64,000 nucleotides of DNA from the NCBI RefSeq assembly GCF_963924675.1, contig NC_089230.1, positions 74,267,223-74,331,222 of the forward strand. Direction: 5' to 3'. Positions within the stretch are counted from its first letter, which is position 1, and every line of letters begins with the position of its first letter. The DNA comes from Phocoena phocoena. Its lineage: Eukaryota; Chordata; Mammalia; Artiodactyla; Phocoenidae. The notes beneath the pieces are model-generated. The model had not been told where the DNA came from and searched no databases. It saw only the letters and a list, made by a program, of their open reading frames with translations. This document shows, in pieces, positions 34,749 to 47,003 of the stretch. The translations under genes and the position numbers were made by a program.

Positions 34749-35713
34749 GTAGGTGTGTTTTTTCTTTAGCCAACAGTTTTGGTGACCATGAAGGGACCCA
34801 GACCAGACTTCTCTCCTTCACCTGAACTCTGTGAGGATCCAGGGCTTTGCCACCAGCAGAGGCTCCCTGTGCTCATCTACCTCCTTGGAGAGTCCAGACG
34901 AATTTAGACCTCTCCTGGGTTTCGGATCTCCCTTTTTGGGCTACTGGCCCTAAATTTTATTCAGTGGTGAAAAAGCTCCTCTCTGTGAGGACTGTGTTTT
35001 CCTTGAACTTACTTTCAAAAAGAGGTACCTGGGTTACCCCAGTTTAAAAACACCGGTAAGGTTTTGCTCAGCTGAAAGACACTGAGTGTATTACCCAAGT
35101 TGAGAGACACTGGGGAGATTTTATTATGTACATACAGAATTTATGCTTACAAGGACTTGCTTAATTGGAAATTAAAGGAAATCTCAACCTAAAAATGGCC
35201 AAATTGGGGTTCTTTTGACATTTGAATATTTTTTTTGCCTGTGCAGCTAGAAAAATCTGGCTTGATAAAACATCTTTTCAGAATTCTGACCTTAAAGGAA
35301 CAAAATCCCTTCTAGGAGGAACTTGCATTTCTCTCCCTGTGTCTTTGAGATGTAAATGTTCTACATGGTCTTCTTAGGCTTTTTTTCTCTCTGTTTGAGA
35401 GCTTGATCTTGGCACCTGCAAGATACACATACAATGTACATTTGGCAGCCAGTCAAATAGACTGGAATTCCAAGCAGTCTTTTAGTCTGGCTGTGGCAAC
35501 TCTCAAGGAGATTTGTCATAAGGGGTTCCAGCCCATAAGGGTCCTTTGTCATCTCAATCTTAATTGTGTCACGTCTACAATAAAGGCCTTCACTTTCTTC
35601 AACTACTTTTGGAAGTAAACTTTCTGGATATTAGGAAGGCTGCATCCTTTGCACTTTTTGTGGGGATACCTCTTGAGTCTTACTGGTTTGAGTCATTATT
35701 AAGACACTACTCA

Positions 35714-36768
35714 TTTAGAGAAATGCAAATCAAAACTATAATGAGGTATCACCTCACACTAGTCAGAATGGCCATCATCAAAAAGTCTACAAACAAGGGC
35801 TTCCCTGGTGGCGCAGTGGTTGAGAGTCCGCCTGCCGATGCAGGGGACACGGGTTCGTGCCCCAGTCCGGGAAGATCCCACATGCTGCGGAGTGGCTGGG
35901 CCTGTGAGCCATGGCTGCTGAGCCTGTGCACCCGGAGCTGTGCTCTGCAACACGAGAGGCCACAACAGTGAGAGGCCCGCGTACAGCAAAAAAAAAAAAA
36001 AAAAAAGTCTACAAACAATAAATGTTGGAGAGGGTGTGGAGAAGAAGGAACACTTCTACACTATAGGTGGGAATGTAAATTGGTGCAGCCACTATGGAAA
36101 ACAGTAAGGAGGTTCCTCAAAAAACTAAAAACAGAGTTACCATATGATCCTGCGATCCCACTCCTGGACATATATCTGGAGTAAACTCTAATTTGAAAAG
36201 ATACAGGCATGTCAATGTTCACTGCTGCACTATCTACAATAGCCAAGACATGGAAGCAACCTAAGTGTCCATCAACAGATGAATGGATAAAGAAGATGTG
36301 GTATATATATATACATTGGAACATTACTCAGCTATAAGAAAGAATGAAATAATGCCATTTGCAGCAACACAGATGGACCTAGATATTATCATATTAAGTC
36401 AAGTCAGTCAGTCAAAGAAAGACATATGATATCACTTCTACGTGGAATCTAAAAAAATGATACAAATGAACTTATTTACAAAACAGAAACAGACTCACAG
36501 ACATAGAAAACAGACTTATGGTTACCAAAGGGGATAGCAGGTTGGGGGAGAGATAAGTCAGTTACCTATATATAAAATAGGTAAACAACAAGGACCTACA
36601 GTATAGCAAAGGGAACTATACTCAATCTCTTGTAATAACTTAAAATGGAAATGAATTTGAAAAAGAAAAAAAAATATATGTATGTATCACTGAATCACTT
36701 TGCTGTACACTTGGAACTCACTCAACATTGTAAATTAACTATACTTCAATAAAAATAACACACACACA
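35714..36768 (+). mobile_element. L1 3' part inserted in the retrovirus
   Basis: ORF2 end (to about 36453) and middle-type 3'UTR ending ACTTCAATAAAAATAACACA. The flanks AAGACACTACTCAT (35700-35713) and AAGATACTACTCGT (36770-36783) look like a diverged target duplication. A SINE sits in it at 35797-36002. Confidence 0.9.
35797..36002 (+). mobile_element. Cetacean CHR-type SINE inside L1
   Basis: Full-length copy with the perfect 16-bp duplication AAAAGTCTACAAACAA (35781-35796 and 36003-36018). It is the innermost layer of a retrovirus-L1-SINE nest. Confidence 0.97.
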
Positions 36769-36848
36769 GAAAGATACTACTCGTCAATGGCCAGACACAA
36801 GATCCTTTAAACCGGAGAAATTTCTAAGGAAATTACAACATCAAAAGT

Positions 36849-39800
36849 AGTAATCACGAGGGGAGGAGAGTAAAAATGCATAGTTTAAAAAATGCATTAG
36901 AAATTAAGAGATCAGCAACTTAAAACAATCATGAATATATAGAGATGGCTATACAAAAACCTCATGGTAACCACAAACCAAAAATCTATAATAGATATAC
37001 ACACAGAAAAGAAAAAGTGCTTTAGATATAGCACTAAAGATAGTCATCAAATCACAAGAGGAGAGAGCAAAAGAAGAAAGGAGAAAAACAGACCTACATA
37101 AACAAATCCAAAGCAATTAACAAAATGGCAAAAAGAACATACCTATCAATAATTACCTTAAATATAAATGGACTAAATGCTCCAACCAAAAGACAGAGTG
37201 GCTGAATTGATACAAATCAAGACCTGTACATATGCTGCCTATAGGAGACTCACTTCAGATCTAGAGACACATACAGACTGAAAGTGAGGGAATGGAAAAA
37301 GGTATTCCATGCAAATGGAAATCAAAAGAAATCCAGAGGAGTGATAGTTGTATCAGACAAAATAGACTTTAAATTAAAGACTATTACAAGAGACAAAGAA
37401 GAACACTACATAATGATCAAGGGATCAATCCAAGAAGACATAACAATTGTAAATATACATGCACCCAACATAGGAGCACCTCAAAATATAAGGCAAGTAT
37501 TGACATAAAAAGAGAAATTAACAGTAATACAATAATAGTAGGGGACCTTAACATCCCACTTACATCAGTAGTCAGATCATCCAGGCAGAAAATCAATAAA
37601 GAGACACAGATGTTAAATAACACATTAGAGTAAATGGACTTGACATTTAAAGAGCATTCAATCCAAAAGCAGAATACACTTTTTTTTCTAGTGCACATGG
37701 AACATTCTCCAGGATAGATCACATGCTAGACCACAAAACAAACCTTGGTAAATTTAAGAAAGTTGAAATCATAACAAGCATCTTTTCTGACCACAATGCT
37801 ATGAGACTAGAAATCAACAAGGAAAAAACTGCAAAAAAACACAGTGCAGACTAAACACTATACTACTAACCAATCAATGGATCACTGAAAAAAATCAGAG
37901 GAAATGAAAAATACCTAGAGACAAATGAAAATACAAGGATACAAAACTTATGGGATGCAGCAAAAGCAGTTCTAAAAGGTAAGTTTATAGTGCTACAAGC
38001 TTACCTCAGGGAACAAAAATCTCAAACAACCTAGCCCTACACCTAAAGGTGCTAGAGAAAGAAGAACAAACAAAACCCAAAGTTAGTAGAAGGAAGGAAA
38101 TCATAAAGATCAGAGCAGAAATAGAGACAAAAAAAAAAAAAAAAAACAAAACAAAACCAGAAAGGATCAATGAAACTAAAAATTGATTCCTTGATGAGAT
38201 AAAATTGATAAACCTTTAGTCAGACTCATCAATAAAAAAAGGGAGAGGGCCCAGATATATAAAACCAGAAATGAAAAAGGGGAAGTTACGACTGACACCA
38301 CAGAAATACAAAGGATCATAAGAAACTACTATGAGCAACTGTATGCCAATAAAATGGACAACCTAAAAAAATGGACAAATTCTTTGCAAGGTATAATCTC
38401 CCAAGACTGAGCCAGGAAGAAATAAACAGACCAAACAAACAAAATATCAACAGACCAATTACCAGTACTGAAACTGAATCAGTAATTTAAAAACTCCCAA
38501 CAAATAAAAGTCCAGGATCAGATGACTTTACAGGTGAATAGTACCAAACATTGAGAGAAGAGTTAACACCTTTCCTCCTGAAAAACTGCAGAGAAAGGAA
38601 CACTTCTGAACTCATTCTGTGAAGCCACCTTCACCCTGATACCAAAACCAGACAAAGATATCCAAAAAAAGAAAATTACAGGCCAATACTACTGATGAAC
38701 ATAGATGCAAAAGTCCTCAACAAAATACTAGCACTATGAATCCAACAATACATTAAAAGGATCATACAGCATGATCAACTGGGATTTATCCCAGTGATGC
38801 AAGGATTTTTCAACATCCACAAATCAGTGTGACGTACCACATTAACAAACTGAAGAATAAAAACCATATGATCATCTCATTAGATGCAGAAAAATCTTTT
38901 GATAAAGTTCAACATCCACTTATGATAAAAACTCTCCAGAAAATGGGCACAGAGGGAACATATTTCAACATAATAAAGGTCACATATGACAAACCCACAG
39001 CCAACATCATACTCAGTGGTCAAAAGCTGAAAACATTCCCTCTAAGATCAGGAACAAGAAAGGCTGCCCACTCTCACTTTTATTCAACATAGTTTTGGAA
39101 GTCCTAGTCACAGAAGTCAGAGAAAAACAAAAGGAATATAAACTGGAAAGGAAGAAGTAAAATTGCCACTGTTTGTTGATAACAGTATACATAGAAAATC
39201 CTAAAGACACCACCAGAAAACTAGAGCTCATCAATGAATTTGGTAAAGTTGCAGTATACAAAGTTAATATACAGAAATCTGTTGCATTTCTATATACTAA
39301 CAACAAAATACCAGGAATAGAAATTAAGGAAACAAACCCACTTACCATTGCATCAAAAAGAATAAAATACCTAGCAATAAACCTAAGGAGACGAAAGACC
39401 TGTACTCTGAAAACTATAAGACACTGATGAAAGAAATTGAAGACAACAAAGACAAATGGAAAGATATACTGTATTCTTGGAATGGAAGAATCAATATTGT
39501 TAAAATGATCATACTACCCAAGGCAATCTAAAGATTCAATGCAGTCCTTATCAAAATATCAATGACATTTTTCACAGAACTAGAATAATTTAAAAATTTG
39601 TATGGAAACACAGAAGACCCTGAATAGCTAAAACAATCTTAAAAACAGAGCTGGAGGAATTAGGCTCCCTGACTTCAGACTATACTAAAAAACTACAGTA
39701 ATCAAAACAGTATGGTACCAACACAAAAACAGACACATAGATCAAGGGAACAGGATAGAAAGCCCAGAAATAAACCCATGCACTTACAGTCAATTAATCT

Positions 39801-41128
39801 ATGACAAGGCAAGCATATACAATGGGGAAAAGACAGTCTCTTTAATAAGTGGTTCTGAAAAACTGGACAGCTACATGTAAAAGGATGAAATTAGAACATT
39901 CTCTAACACCATAAAGAAAATTAACTCAAAATGGATTAAAGACCTAAATGTAAGACAAGACACTGTAAAACTCCTAGAGGAAAACACAGGCAGAACACTC
40001 TTTGACATAAATCACAGCAATATATATTTTTTGGATCTGTCTTCTAAAGTAAAGGAAATATAAGCAAAAATAAACATATGGGACCTAATTAAACTTAAAA
40101 GTTTTGCACAGCAAAGGGAACCATAAACAAAATGAAAAGACAACCTACTGAATGGGAGAAGATATTTGCAAATTATATGATCAATAAGGGATTAAGATCC
40201 AACATATATAAGCAGCTCCTACAACTCAACATCAAAAAAACCCAAACAACACGATTAAAAAATGAGCAGAAGAACTAAATAGACACTTTTCCGAAAAGGA
40301 AATACACATGGCCAGGAGGCACATGAAAAGATACTCAACCTCACTAATCAGGGAAGTGCATATCAAAACCACAATGAGACATCACCTCACACCTGTCAGA
40401 ATGGCTATCATCAAAAAGAACACAAATAACACATGTCGGTAAAAATGTGGAGAAAAGAGAGTTCTCCTACACTGTTGGTGGGAATGTAAATTGCTGCAGC
40501 AACTGTGGAAAACAGTAATGGAGATTTCTCAAAAAACTAAAAATAGAACTACCATATGACCCAGCGATTTCATTCCTGGGTATATATAAAAATAAAACCA
40601 AAACACTCATTGGAAAAGATAGATACACACCAATGTCCATAGCAGCATTATTTACAGTTGCTAAGATATGGAAGCAATGAAAGTTTCCATTGATGGATGA
40701 ATGGATAAAGAAGCTGTGGATGTTTACACAATGGAATACTACTCAGCCATAAAAAAGAATGAAATTTTGCCATTTGAAGCATCATGGATGGACTTGGAGG
40801 GCATTATGCTAAGTGAAATAAATTAGAGAAAGGTAAATAAAAAGTAAAAAAAATATGGTATCACTTATATGTGGATCTAAAAAATACAACAAACTAGTAA
40901 ATATAACAAAAGAGAAGCAGGCTCTCAGATACAGAGAACAAACTAGTGGTTACCAGTGGGGGAGGAGGAGCAATACAGGGGTGGGGGGGTGGGAAGTATA
41001 AACTATTGGGTGTAAGATAGGCTCAAGGATGTATTGTACAACACGTGAAATATAGCCAATATCTTGTAATAACTGTAAATGGAAGGTAACCTATAAAAGT
41101 TGTATAAAAATAAATTAAAAAAAAACTT
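36849..41128 (+). mobile_element. Older-type L1 carrying complete ORF2 span
   Basis: Starts about 275 bases upstream of ORF2 and runs to a poly-A at 41118-41127. Its 3'UTR differs from the other types (GGTTACCAGTGGGGGAGGAG, GATGTATTGTACAACACGTG, AACTGTAAATGGAAGGTAAC) and matches the minus-strand L1 at 48553-50663. Retroviral sequence continues on both sides (AAAGTA before, ACTTGTTTGGGAAGCC after). 5'-truncated, no ORF1. Confidence 0.9.
37125..40880 (+). pseudogene. L1 ORF2, full span but broken
   Basis: Runs from ATG 37125 (TYLSIITLNINGLNAPTKR) through the endonuclease and the reverse transcriptase to a stop near 40880. The reverse-transcriptase catalytic motif is degraded to FVDN near 39173-39184, losing an aspartate. 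The longest open pieces are 37284-37508, 38829-39092 and 39173-39427. Many frameshifts and stops show that it is older than the L1 at 14795-20730. Confidence 0.88.
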
Positions 41129-41682
41129 GTTTGGGAAGCCTTATTTGTGGTCTCAACTTCCCCTCAATGAATCTTACAGATGTTAATAAAAACATTAGAT
41201 TAATTAATGTTTATTAAATTAAACAGGGAAATTTGAAGAAGCTGTGGGGAAAGTCTAAAGACTTCTCCCCAATAAGGTGGAAATTTTAAAGGGAACAGTC
41301 TGAACGGGATGGAAATATTTTGATGGTTATTAACAAGTGAAAAATCTTTTGATGGTTATTAAGAAATGAAAAATCACCATCAAAAAATCTGCAAACAGCA
41401 AATGCTGGAGAAGGTGTGGAGAAAAGGAAAGCTTCCTACACTGTTGCTGTGAATGTAAGTCGGTACAGCCACTATCGAGAACTGTATGGAGGTTCCTTAA
41501 AAAACTAAAAATAGAGCTACCATATGATCCAGCAATCCCACTTCTGGGCATATATCTGGAGAAAACCATAATTCAAAAAAGACACATGCACCCCAATGTT
41601 CATTGCAGCACTATTTACAATAGCCAAGACATGGCAGCAACCTAAATGTCCATCAATGGAGGAATGGATAAAGAAGATGTGG

Positions 41683-41804
41683 GGTACTTCCTGGTGGTCC
41701 AGTGGTTAAGACTCTGCACTTCCAATGCAGGGGGAGCTGGTTCAATCCCTGGTCGGGGAACTGAGATCCCACCCACCATGTGGTGTGGCCAAAAAAAAAA
41801 AAAA
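41683..41804 (+). mobile_element. CHR-1-like SINE inside L1
   Basis: Short-type SINE (GGTACTTCCTGGTGGTCCAG to GTGTGGCCAAAA) with poly-A. The target duplication AAGATGTGG is at 41674-41682 and 41805-41813. Confidence 0.93.
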
Positions 41805-42198
41805 AAGATGTGGTACATATATACAATAGAATATGACTTGGCCATAAAAAAGAATGAAATAATGCCATTTGCGGCAACCTGGATGGACTTAGAGATTACC
41901 ATACTAAGTGAAGTAAGTCAGAGAAAGAAATATCATATGATATCAGTTATATGTAGAATCTAAAAAATGGATATAGATGAACTTATCTACAAAACAGAAA
42001 TAGAATTTGGATGTAGAAAACAAACTTATGGTTACCAGGAGGTAAGGGGGGGAGAGAGATAAATTGGGAGACTGGGATTGACGTATACACACTGCTATAT
42101 ATAAGATAGGTAAATAATATGGACCTACTGTATAGCACAGGGAACAATACTCAACACTCAGTAATGGCCTATATAGGAAAAGAATCTAAAAAGGAGTG

Positions 42199-42201
<3 letters not shown>

Positions 42202-42230
<29 letters not shown>
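42202..42230. repeat. (TA)n microsatellite
   Basis: About 14 TA units within the L1 3'UTR. Confidence 0.9.
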
Positions 42231-42234
<4 letters not shown>

Positions 42235-43134
42235 ACTGATTCACTTTGCTGTATACCTGAAACTAACACAACATTGTAAATCAACTATACTCCAATTAAA
42301 AATAAAAAAAAATCAAGAAATGAAATAAAATGGGCACTGATGGGATTAAACAAAGGTTTGGATACCATGCTACCTAAAGTTGAATGGGCCAAAGGGAACC
42401 CACTATTGCTCCCCTCAACCATAAAGGGCCCCAAACCAAGTCTACTCTATTTACCCCAGTTGAAAAAAAATTATTAAGTCTGAAAGAAAATTACATTGAG
42501 ATCCCTGATCAGAAATTGCGTGGGGCAACAGTTAGGCCAAGTAATCAAGTTGAAAGATTGACAAAAAGGGGCTGAGTCCCTTGGCTCAATGCCTCATTGG
42601 GGACCCCAAAGCCTTTTATACAAAAATGGATAAAACAGCTGGAGGATGCAAAAGAAAGTTTCTGGGACTCCTTGTAAGACCTAGAATTGTTGATAGGGTC
42701 CTAATGGAAGCTAAAGGTAGAATACTTGATAGAATTGAGATGAATGTTTATAATAATTGGTATATTTAAATGGGCTTTATATAAGATGGTTACATCTCTT
42801 TTGCCTAATTATATTATAGGGTAGACATGTCTCAGTGGGGAATGCTTCCCCTGTGTGATATTATAAGACAGGGCATATGAATCTGTCCCTCAGTCAATAT
42901 CAATTAAACATACTAAAGAAAACTAATAGGGTTACCTGAGCCCACACAATATAAAGTAAAACCTTGGGGCTAATATTCAGGGACTAATAAAAGGAAATTA
43001 AAGAAAATGCAGCTGGGCAAGTCAACCTGTTGATATCATTTAGGTGGCAAACTATTTCCTTGGGAAATTAGAAGCAACTGTCTCTGTTTTACAAATCAAA
43101 GTGTAAATACATCCCACAATGACCTGGGACTTAA

Positions 43135-43168
43135 GCCCGATTAGCTCAATCAGATAGAACTTGAAACT
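43135..43168 (+). other. tRNA-Lys-like 5' half
   Basis: GCCCGATTAGCTCAATCAGA and the following 14 bases align with the 5' half of mammalian tRNA-Lys (about 25 of 33 positions, one extra base), including the A box TAGCTCA. The 3' half, anticodon loop and B box are absent. It lies inside retroviral internal sequence, so it may be coincidence or a captured tRNA fragment. Not a functional tRNA. Confidence 0.35.
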
Positions 43169-43215
43169 GAAAGAAAAAAGTAGAAAAAAGGCCCTTTAAA
43201 ACTCAAACTGCTGGA

Positions 43216-43540
43216 CCTACTAGAGAATGGACTTGAGGACACGGGGAGGGGGAAGGGTAAGCTGGGACAAAGTGAGAGAGTGGCATGGACATATATACAC
43301 TACCAAATGTAAAATAGATAGCTAGTGGGAAGCAGCCGCATAGCACAGGGAGATCAGCTTGGTGCTTTGTGACCACCTAGAGGGGTGGGATAGGGAGGGT
43401 GGGAAGGAGGGAGACACAAGAGGGAAGAGATATGGGGATATATGTATATGAATAATTGATTCACTTTCTTATAAAGCAGAAACTAACACACCTTTGTAAA
43501 GCAGTTATACTCCAATAAAAATGTTAAGAAAAAAAAAAAT
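43216..43540 (+). mobile_element. Young-type L1 3'UTR inserted in the retrovirus
   Basis: Contains only 3'UTR sequence (GACTTGAGGACACGGGGAGG to CCAATAAAAATGTTAAG) and poly-A. It is flanked by an imperfect duplication around CTCAAACTGCTRGA (43202-43215 and 43544-43557). Confidence 0.92.
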
Positions 43541-45809
43541 AAACCTCAAACTGCTAGAAAGGCTCCCTCATCCAAACTCTAATTCACAGCCTCCTTAAAG
43601 ATTTAATCAAGGACAAATACAAATCTTAAGTCTTTCCCACAAATGGTAAAAAGCCTTAGTCATCTGAGCAAATAAATTTAACTCATTCCAACTTATTTAT
43701 AAACTACTAAGTTTATACTGTAATACCCGATTCATGACTAAGTTTTAAAATGAAGCCATGAGATCTCTAGTTATATCTGTTTGTATGTCTGTGTGTACAT
43801 TATACATACATGTCTCTACCTCCAGATAGTATTATCAAAATTAAATTTATATAAGAGCTCTACTCAACTGACTTAAAAGTAAGCACTTATAAATTAAATG
43901 CTTCTAAGTGTGACAGAAACTGACCCAAATGAACGTCAAGTTCACATGATCTGGAAAACATTCAATATTAATTAATATTCAGAATTAAAGTTTAAGTTGT
44001 TGGTTTAATTCATATAGCCATGTCTTACTTTTATTGCACCTAGGTTTATTTTACTAAAAGTCAGATAAGCCCCTATTATCTCTTATAAAATTTATCACTG
44101 AGAAAAATAGCCTCGGATGATGGCTGACAGTCTAATATCTTAAAGTTTTCATGGCCAGTCAAACATAATTGAACGTAATTGTTAGGAACAAGTAAATTAG
44201 ATAGATGGGGTAAGGGCTTTAGGTGAACTCTTTAAATAATTATATTTTGTGGTATGTCTACTGAAACATACTTTCTCCAGATTTTTGGTAACTTGAAATT
44301 TTAGTTTTGCTAAGTTAAATGATGAAAATTCATTAAATACCAAGGTCATTTACAAATTAAGATATTGAAACATTAACATTGAACACAGGCTTCTTTTTAC
44401 AGAGAAACTAAAGATATTTAGGACTATTAATAAAAATGTTTGGTGCCACACTAAAATTTTTAATAAAAAGCACATGTTTTTAAAAATCATAAGTAGTATT
44501 TATAGTTTTGCCAGTCTACAGAATGCTAATTAATGTAAAGAACAGTTTATAATTGCTTACTTCTTAGTTTTCACTAGAAATTAAGTTTTCAAAAAGAATT
44601 CTAATTAATATATGTAATTAAGACTACTAAAATTAATAAGGAAAACACCTTTGTATGAAGAGAAAAAAGGTATAAGGAGTGAAAATATTTTGTTAAGTAA
44701 AAGAGAGTAATTTTATCCTGGAGAGAGAAAGGGAAAGCATAGGACAAAACCTGAAAGTGAAAAGAAAGTTATGGAAGGTTTGAGGGCAAGGAGCCCCAAG
44801 AAGAGTTTTATGCATGGTCAGGATTGGCTAAGATTAAAATAAAATTTAATTGAATAAATCAATTTTAGTATTAAGAGTAGGCTGGTACAAAACTAAAATA
44901 TGGTTCTCTCTGTGTTAAGAGAACAAAGTTTTCTTGGAATATTGATCTGGTTTTGATAACCAATTGTAAAGTTTCTTTTCCTTTTAATTAATCTATTAGA
45001 AGTTTCTGTATTTAACTTTAAGATCTTTTATTGTCACTTTGGTTGAATATTAAGCATTGTTTCAGACTGACCTATGATCCTATTTGACCAAGTGTTTTAA
45101 AACCTTTGGGATATTCTTGACAAACTTCCAAGTCAAACTTTAAATAAAGTTATTTTGACCTCTAGCTAACTTTGGGATATTTTAAAAGGCCCCCGAATGA
45201 TCCCAAAGAGATATATTAAACTAATTAGGTTTATTTGGTATGTTAAATTACATGGGAAATATTGTGAAATAACTAGTGATAAACCTTCTTTGGTTATACT
45301 GTATAGGTAAATGTCATTAATACAGATGCTCCAAAAATTATACAGAATTCCTAAAAATCTGTTATGTCCTAGTATAATGTAATCATATTTCTACTTAACT
45401 AAAAATGTTCTATGTCACAGAAATAACCAAGTTTCTTGTCCATTGCATTGTAATAAGATCATAAACCATGCCATTTTAAGTTGTCATTTATAGACAGTCA
45501 CTGTTTTACTCTGATGCTTTTACAAAATGAAGATCTTTAAAGAGATTCATAAAAAGGACTTTACAAACCAGCTTTCTGATGACTTTTAGATCATACCACT
45601 GAACTGGGTAAGAAATAATAAAACTCTAGGGGAAAACCTGATGGCTTCAGTCCGATCAACAGGAATTAATTACATGGGACTGAATGAACTGATAAATATG
45701 ATTTATACTTTTATGACTTGTGAGAAGTATTACCGGCTTTTAATCTTTGTTTTCCAGAAAACCTTTCTTCTTACACAAGGACTTACAAGTTGATAAAGTA
45801 TACCTTTGT

Positions 45810-45831
45810 AAAAAAAAAAAAAAAAAAAAAA
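45810..45831. repeat. Poly-A run in retroviral internal sequence
   Basis: About 22 A residues after ATACCTTTGT, followed by GATTAAACATTG. No SINE or L1 body is visible upstream, so its origin is unclear. Confidence 0.85.
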
Positions 45832-45971
45832 GATTAAACATTGATTTTTTTTTCTCTACCTGATTCCCTCCAGAATCTGGCGTCTTCATTTGGCTGCCCT
45901 CCGGACTTGGTGGCTTGTTGTGATCCAGATTATGACTAGTTAAACTAATCATTGTTTTAATTTGTTCTCTG

Positions 45972-46217
45972 TTGTTTTCAAACTGTTTATGCTTTGTGAC
46001 TCTCTGCTATACTATAAGCTTATTAATGTTACTAGCTCTATTACTTATATTCTGTTTATTTTCTAAGATTGTTATCTCTTGCATTGCTCAATGTATAACC
46101 AGGCCTTTGACAAAATTAATGATGGTTAAATGTCTTGAGGCAATTGATCACATATATAAAATAACTCTGTATAGAATTGTAATAGTGCAACTCTATAACT
46201 CTACATACAATTGTTAA
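45972..46217 (+). pseudogene. Possible retroviral env transmembrane-tail remnant
   Basis: An 81-residue open piece with a strongly hydrophobic core (TISLLMLLALLLIFCLFSKI). It lies 145 bases upstream of the putative 3' LTR. This is where the membrane anchor and tail of env sit in class I retroviruses. Stops in the same frame just upstream separate it from any ectodomain. The placement and hydrophobicity fit, but there is no diagnostic motif, so a chance hydrophobic frame in AT-rich DNA is possible. Confidence 0.35.
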
Positions 46218-46234
46218 CAGTGTAATAGTTCAAC

Positions 46235-46267
46235 TCTAAGTCAGATGCAATCTTCATCTGACTTAGA
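46235..46267. repeat. Perfect 13-bp hairpin, 7-nt loop
   Basis: Arms TCTAAGTCAGATG and CATCTGACTTAGA around loop CAATCTT. It lies between the env-like piece and the LTR and is perfectly paired although the surrounding retroviral sequence is decayed. Confidence 0.92.
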
Positions 46268-46361
46268 AATAAAACTTCCTAGCACCATGGGATAAATTGG
46301 TCATGAAAAGCCTCCCAAACCTTTGTTGAATTTATGACCAACAGGGAATATGGAGAGGGAA

Positions 46362-46766
46362 TGTTGCCTGCCGTTCTAGTAAACAAATAATGTTGCCCCT
46401 CATTCCAGTTCTACAACCATTAGCCACTGCAGCTGCCCACTGACAGTGTGCCCTGAGGTGAATTCAGGATGAATAAAAACAAAGCATTCTCTGCTTTGGA
46501 TACTGGCCCTAGATGTTAAGATGCGTATTTCAATGAGCCCAGCCTCCTGTAACTTCCCATACATAGAAAAGCACTTAAAATCATTAACTTGAGATATCTG
46601 TCCTCTGTGATTAGCAGTAATCTTTTGATGTTCAATTACATGTTTTTTATTCAGCAAAAAAACTCCTTTATTTCCTGGCTCCTCTCTTACCTCTTCAGAG
46701 CTATCTGAGAGGCTGTTTCCCAGGCTACAGTCCTTAGTTAAGATCCCCAAATAAAACAACTTGTAA
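46362..46766 (+). mobile_element. Putative 3' LTR of the retrovirus
   Basis: Preceded by a purine-rich stretch (GGGAATATGGAGAGGGA, 46344-46360) that could be the polypurine tract. It begins TGTTGCCTGCC and ends in a TCTGAGAGGCTGTTTCCCAG, then CCCCAAATAAAACAAC block typical of an LTR polyadenylation region (AATAAA at 46750-46755). The U5 end is not clear because a SINE follows at 46782. Confidence 0.6.
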
Positions 46767-46781
46767 CCTAAAAAGAAAGCA

Positions 46782-46991
46782 GGGCTTCCCTGGTGGCGCA
46801 GTGGTTGAGAGTCCGCCTGCCGATGCAGGGCTCACGGGTTCGTGCCCCGGTCCGGGAGGATCCCACATGCCGCGGAGCGGCTGGGCCCGTGAGCCATGGC
46901 CGCTGAGCCTGCGCGTCCGGAGCCTGTGCTCCGCAACGGGAGAGGCCACAACAGTGAGAGGCCCGTGTACCGCAAAAAAAAAAAAAAAAAA
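46782..46991 (+). mobile_element. Cetacean CHR-type SINE
   Basis: Full length with a long poly-A. The duplication AAAAAGAAAGCA lies at 46770-46781 and 46992-47003. It has GCAGGGCTCACGGGTTCG where other copies have GCAGGGGACACGGGTTCG. It sits at the junction of the LTR and old L1M sequence. Confidence 0.96.
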
Positions 46992-47003
46992 AAAAAGAAA
47001 GCA

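Larger units (their letters stand above)
41372..42314 (+). mobile_element. L1 3' part inserted in the retrovirus
   Basis: ORF2 end to about 41962 and a middle-type 3'UTR with an internal (TA)n. It is flanked by the duplicated target AAGAAATGAAA (41361-41371 and 42315-42325). Just upstream, retroviral sequence has a local 29-bp duplication (TGATGGTTATTAA at 41321 and 41350). A CHR-1-like SINE lies at 41683-41804. Confidence 0.92.
34749..46766 (+). mobile_element. Decayed class-I-like endogenous retrovirus, split by four L1s
   Basis: Internal sequence remains in blocks 34749-35713, 36769-36848, 41129-41371, 42315-43215 and 43541-46361, followed by a 3' LTR (46362-46766). Between them lie four plus-strand L1 insertions. 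The first block starts with a T-rich run ending CAACAG and then TTTTGGTGACC (34771-34787), which could be an LTR end and a tRNA primer-binding site. No 5' LTR is present upstream, only old L1M. The internal blocks are AT-rich, full of stops, and show no clear gag or pol motif, so this may be a non-autonomous type. That all blocks belong to one provirus is inferred from order, orientation and composition. Confidence 0.5.
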
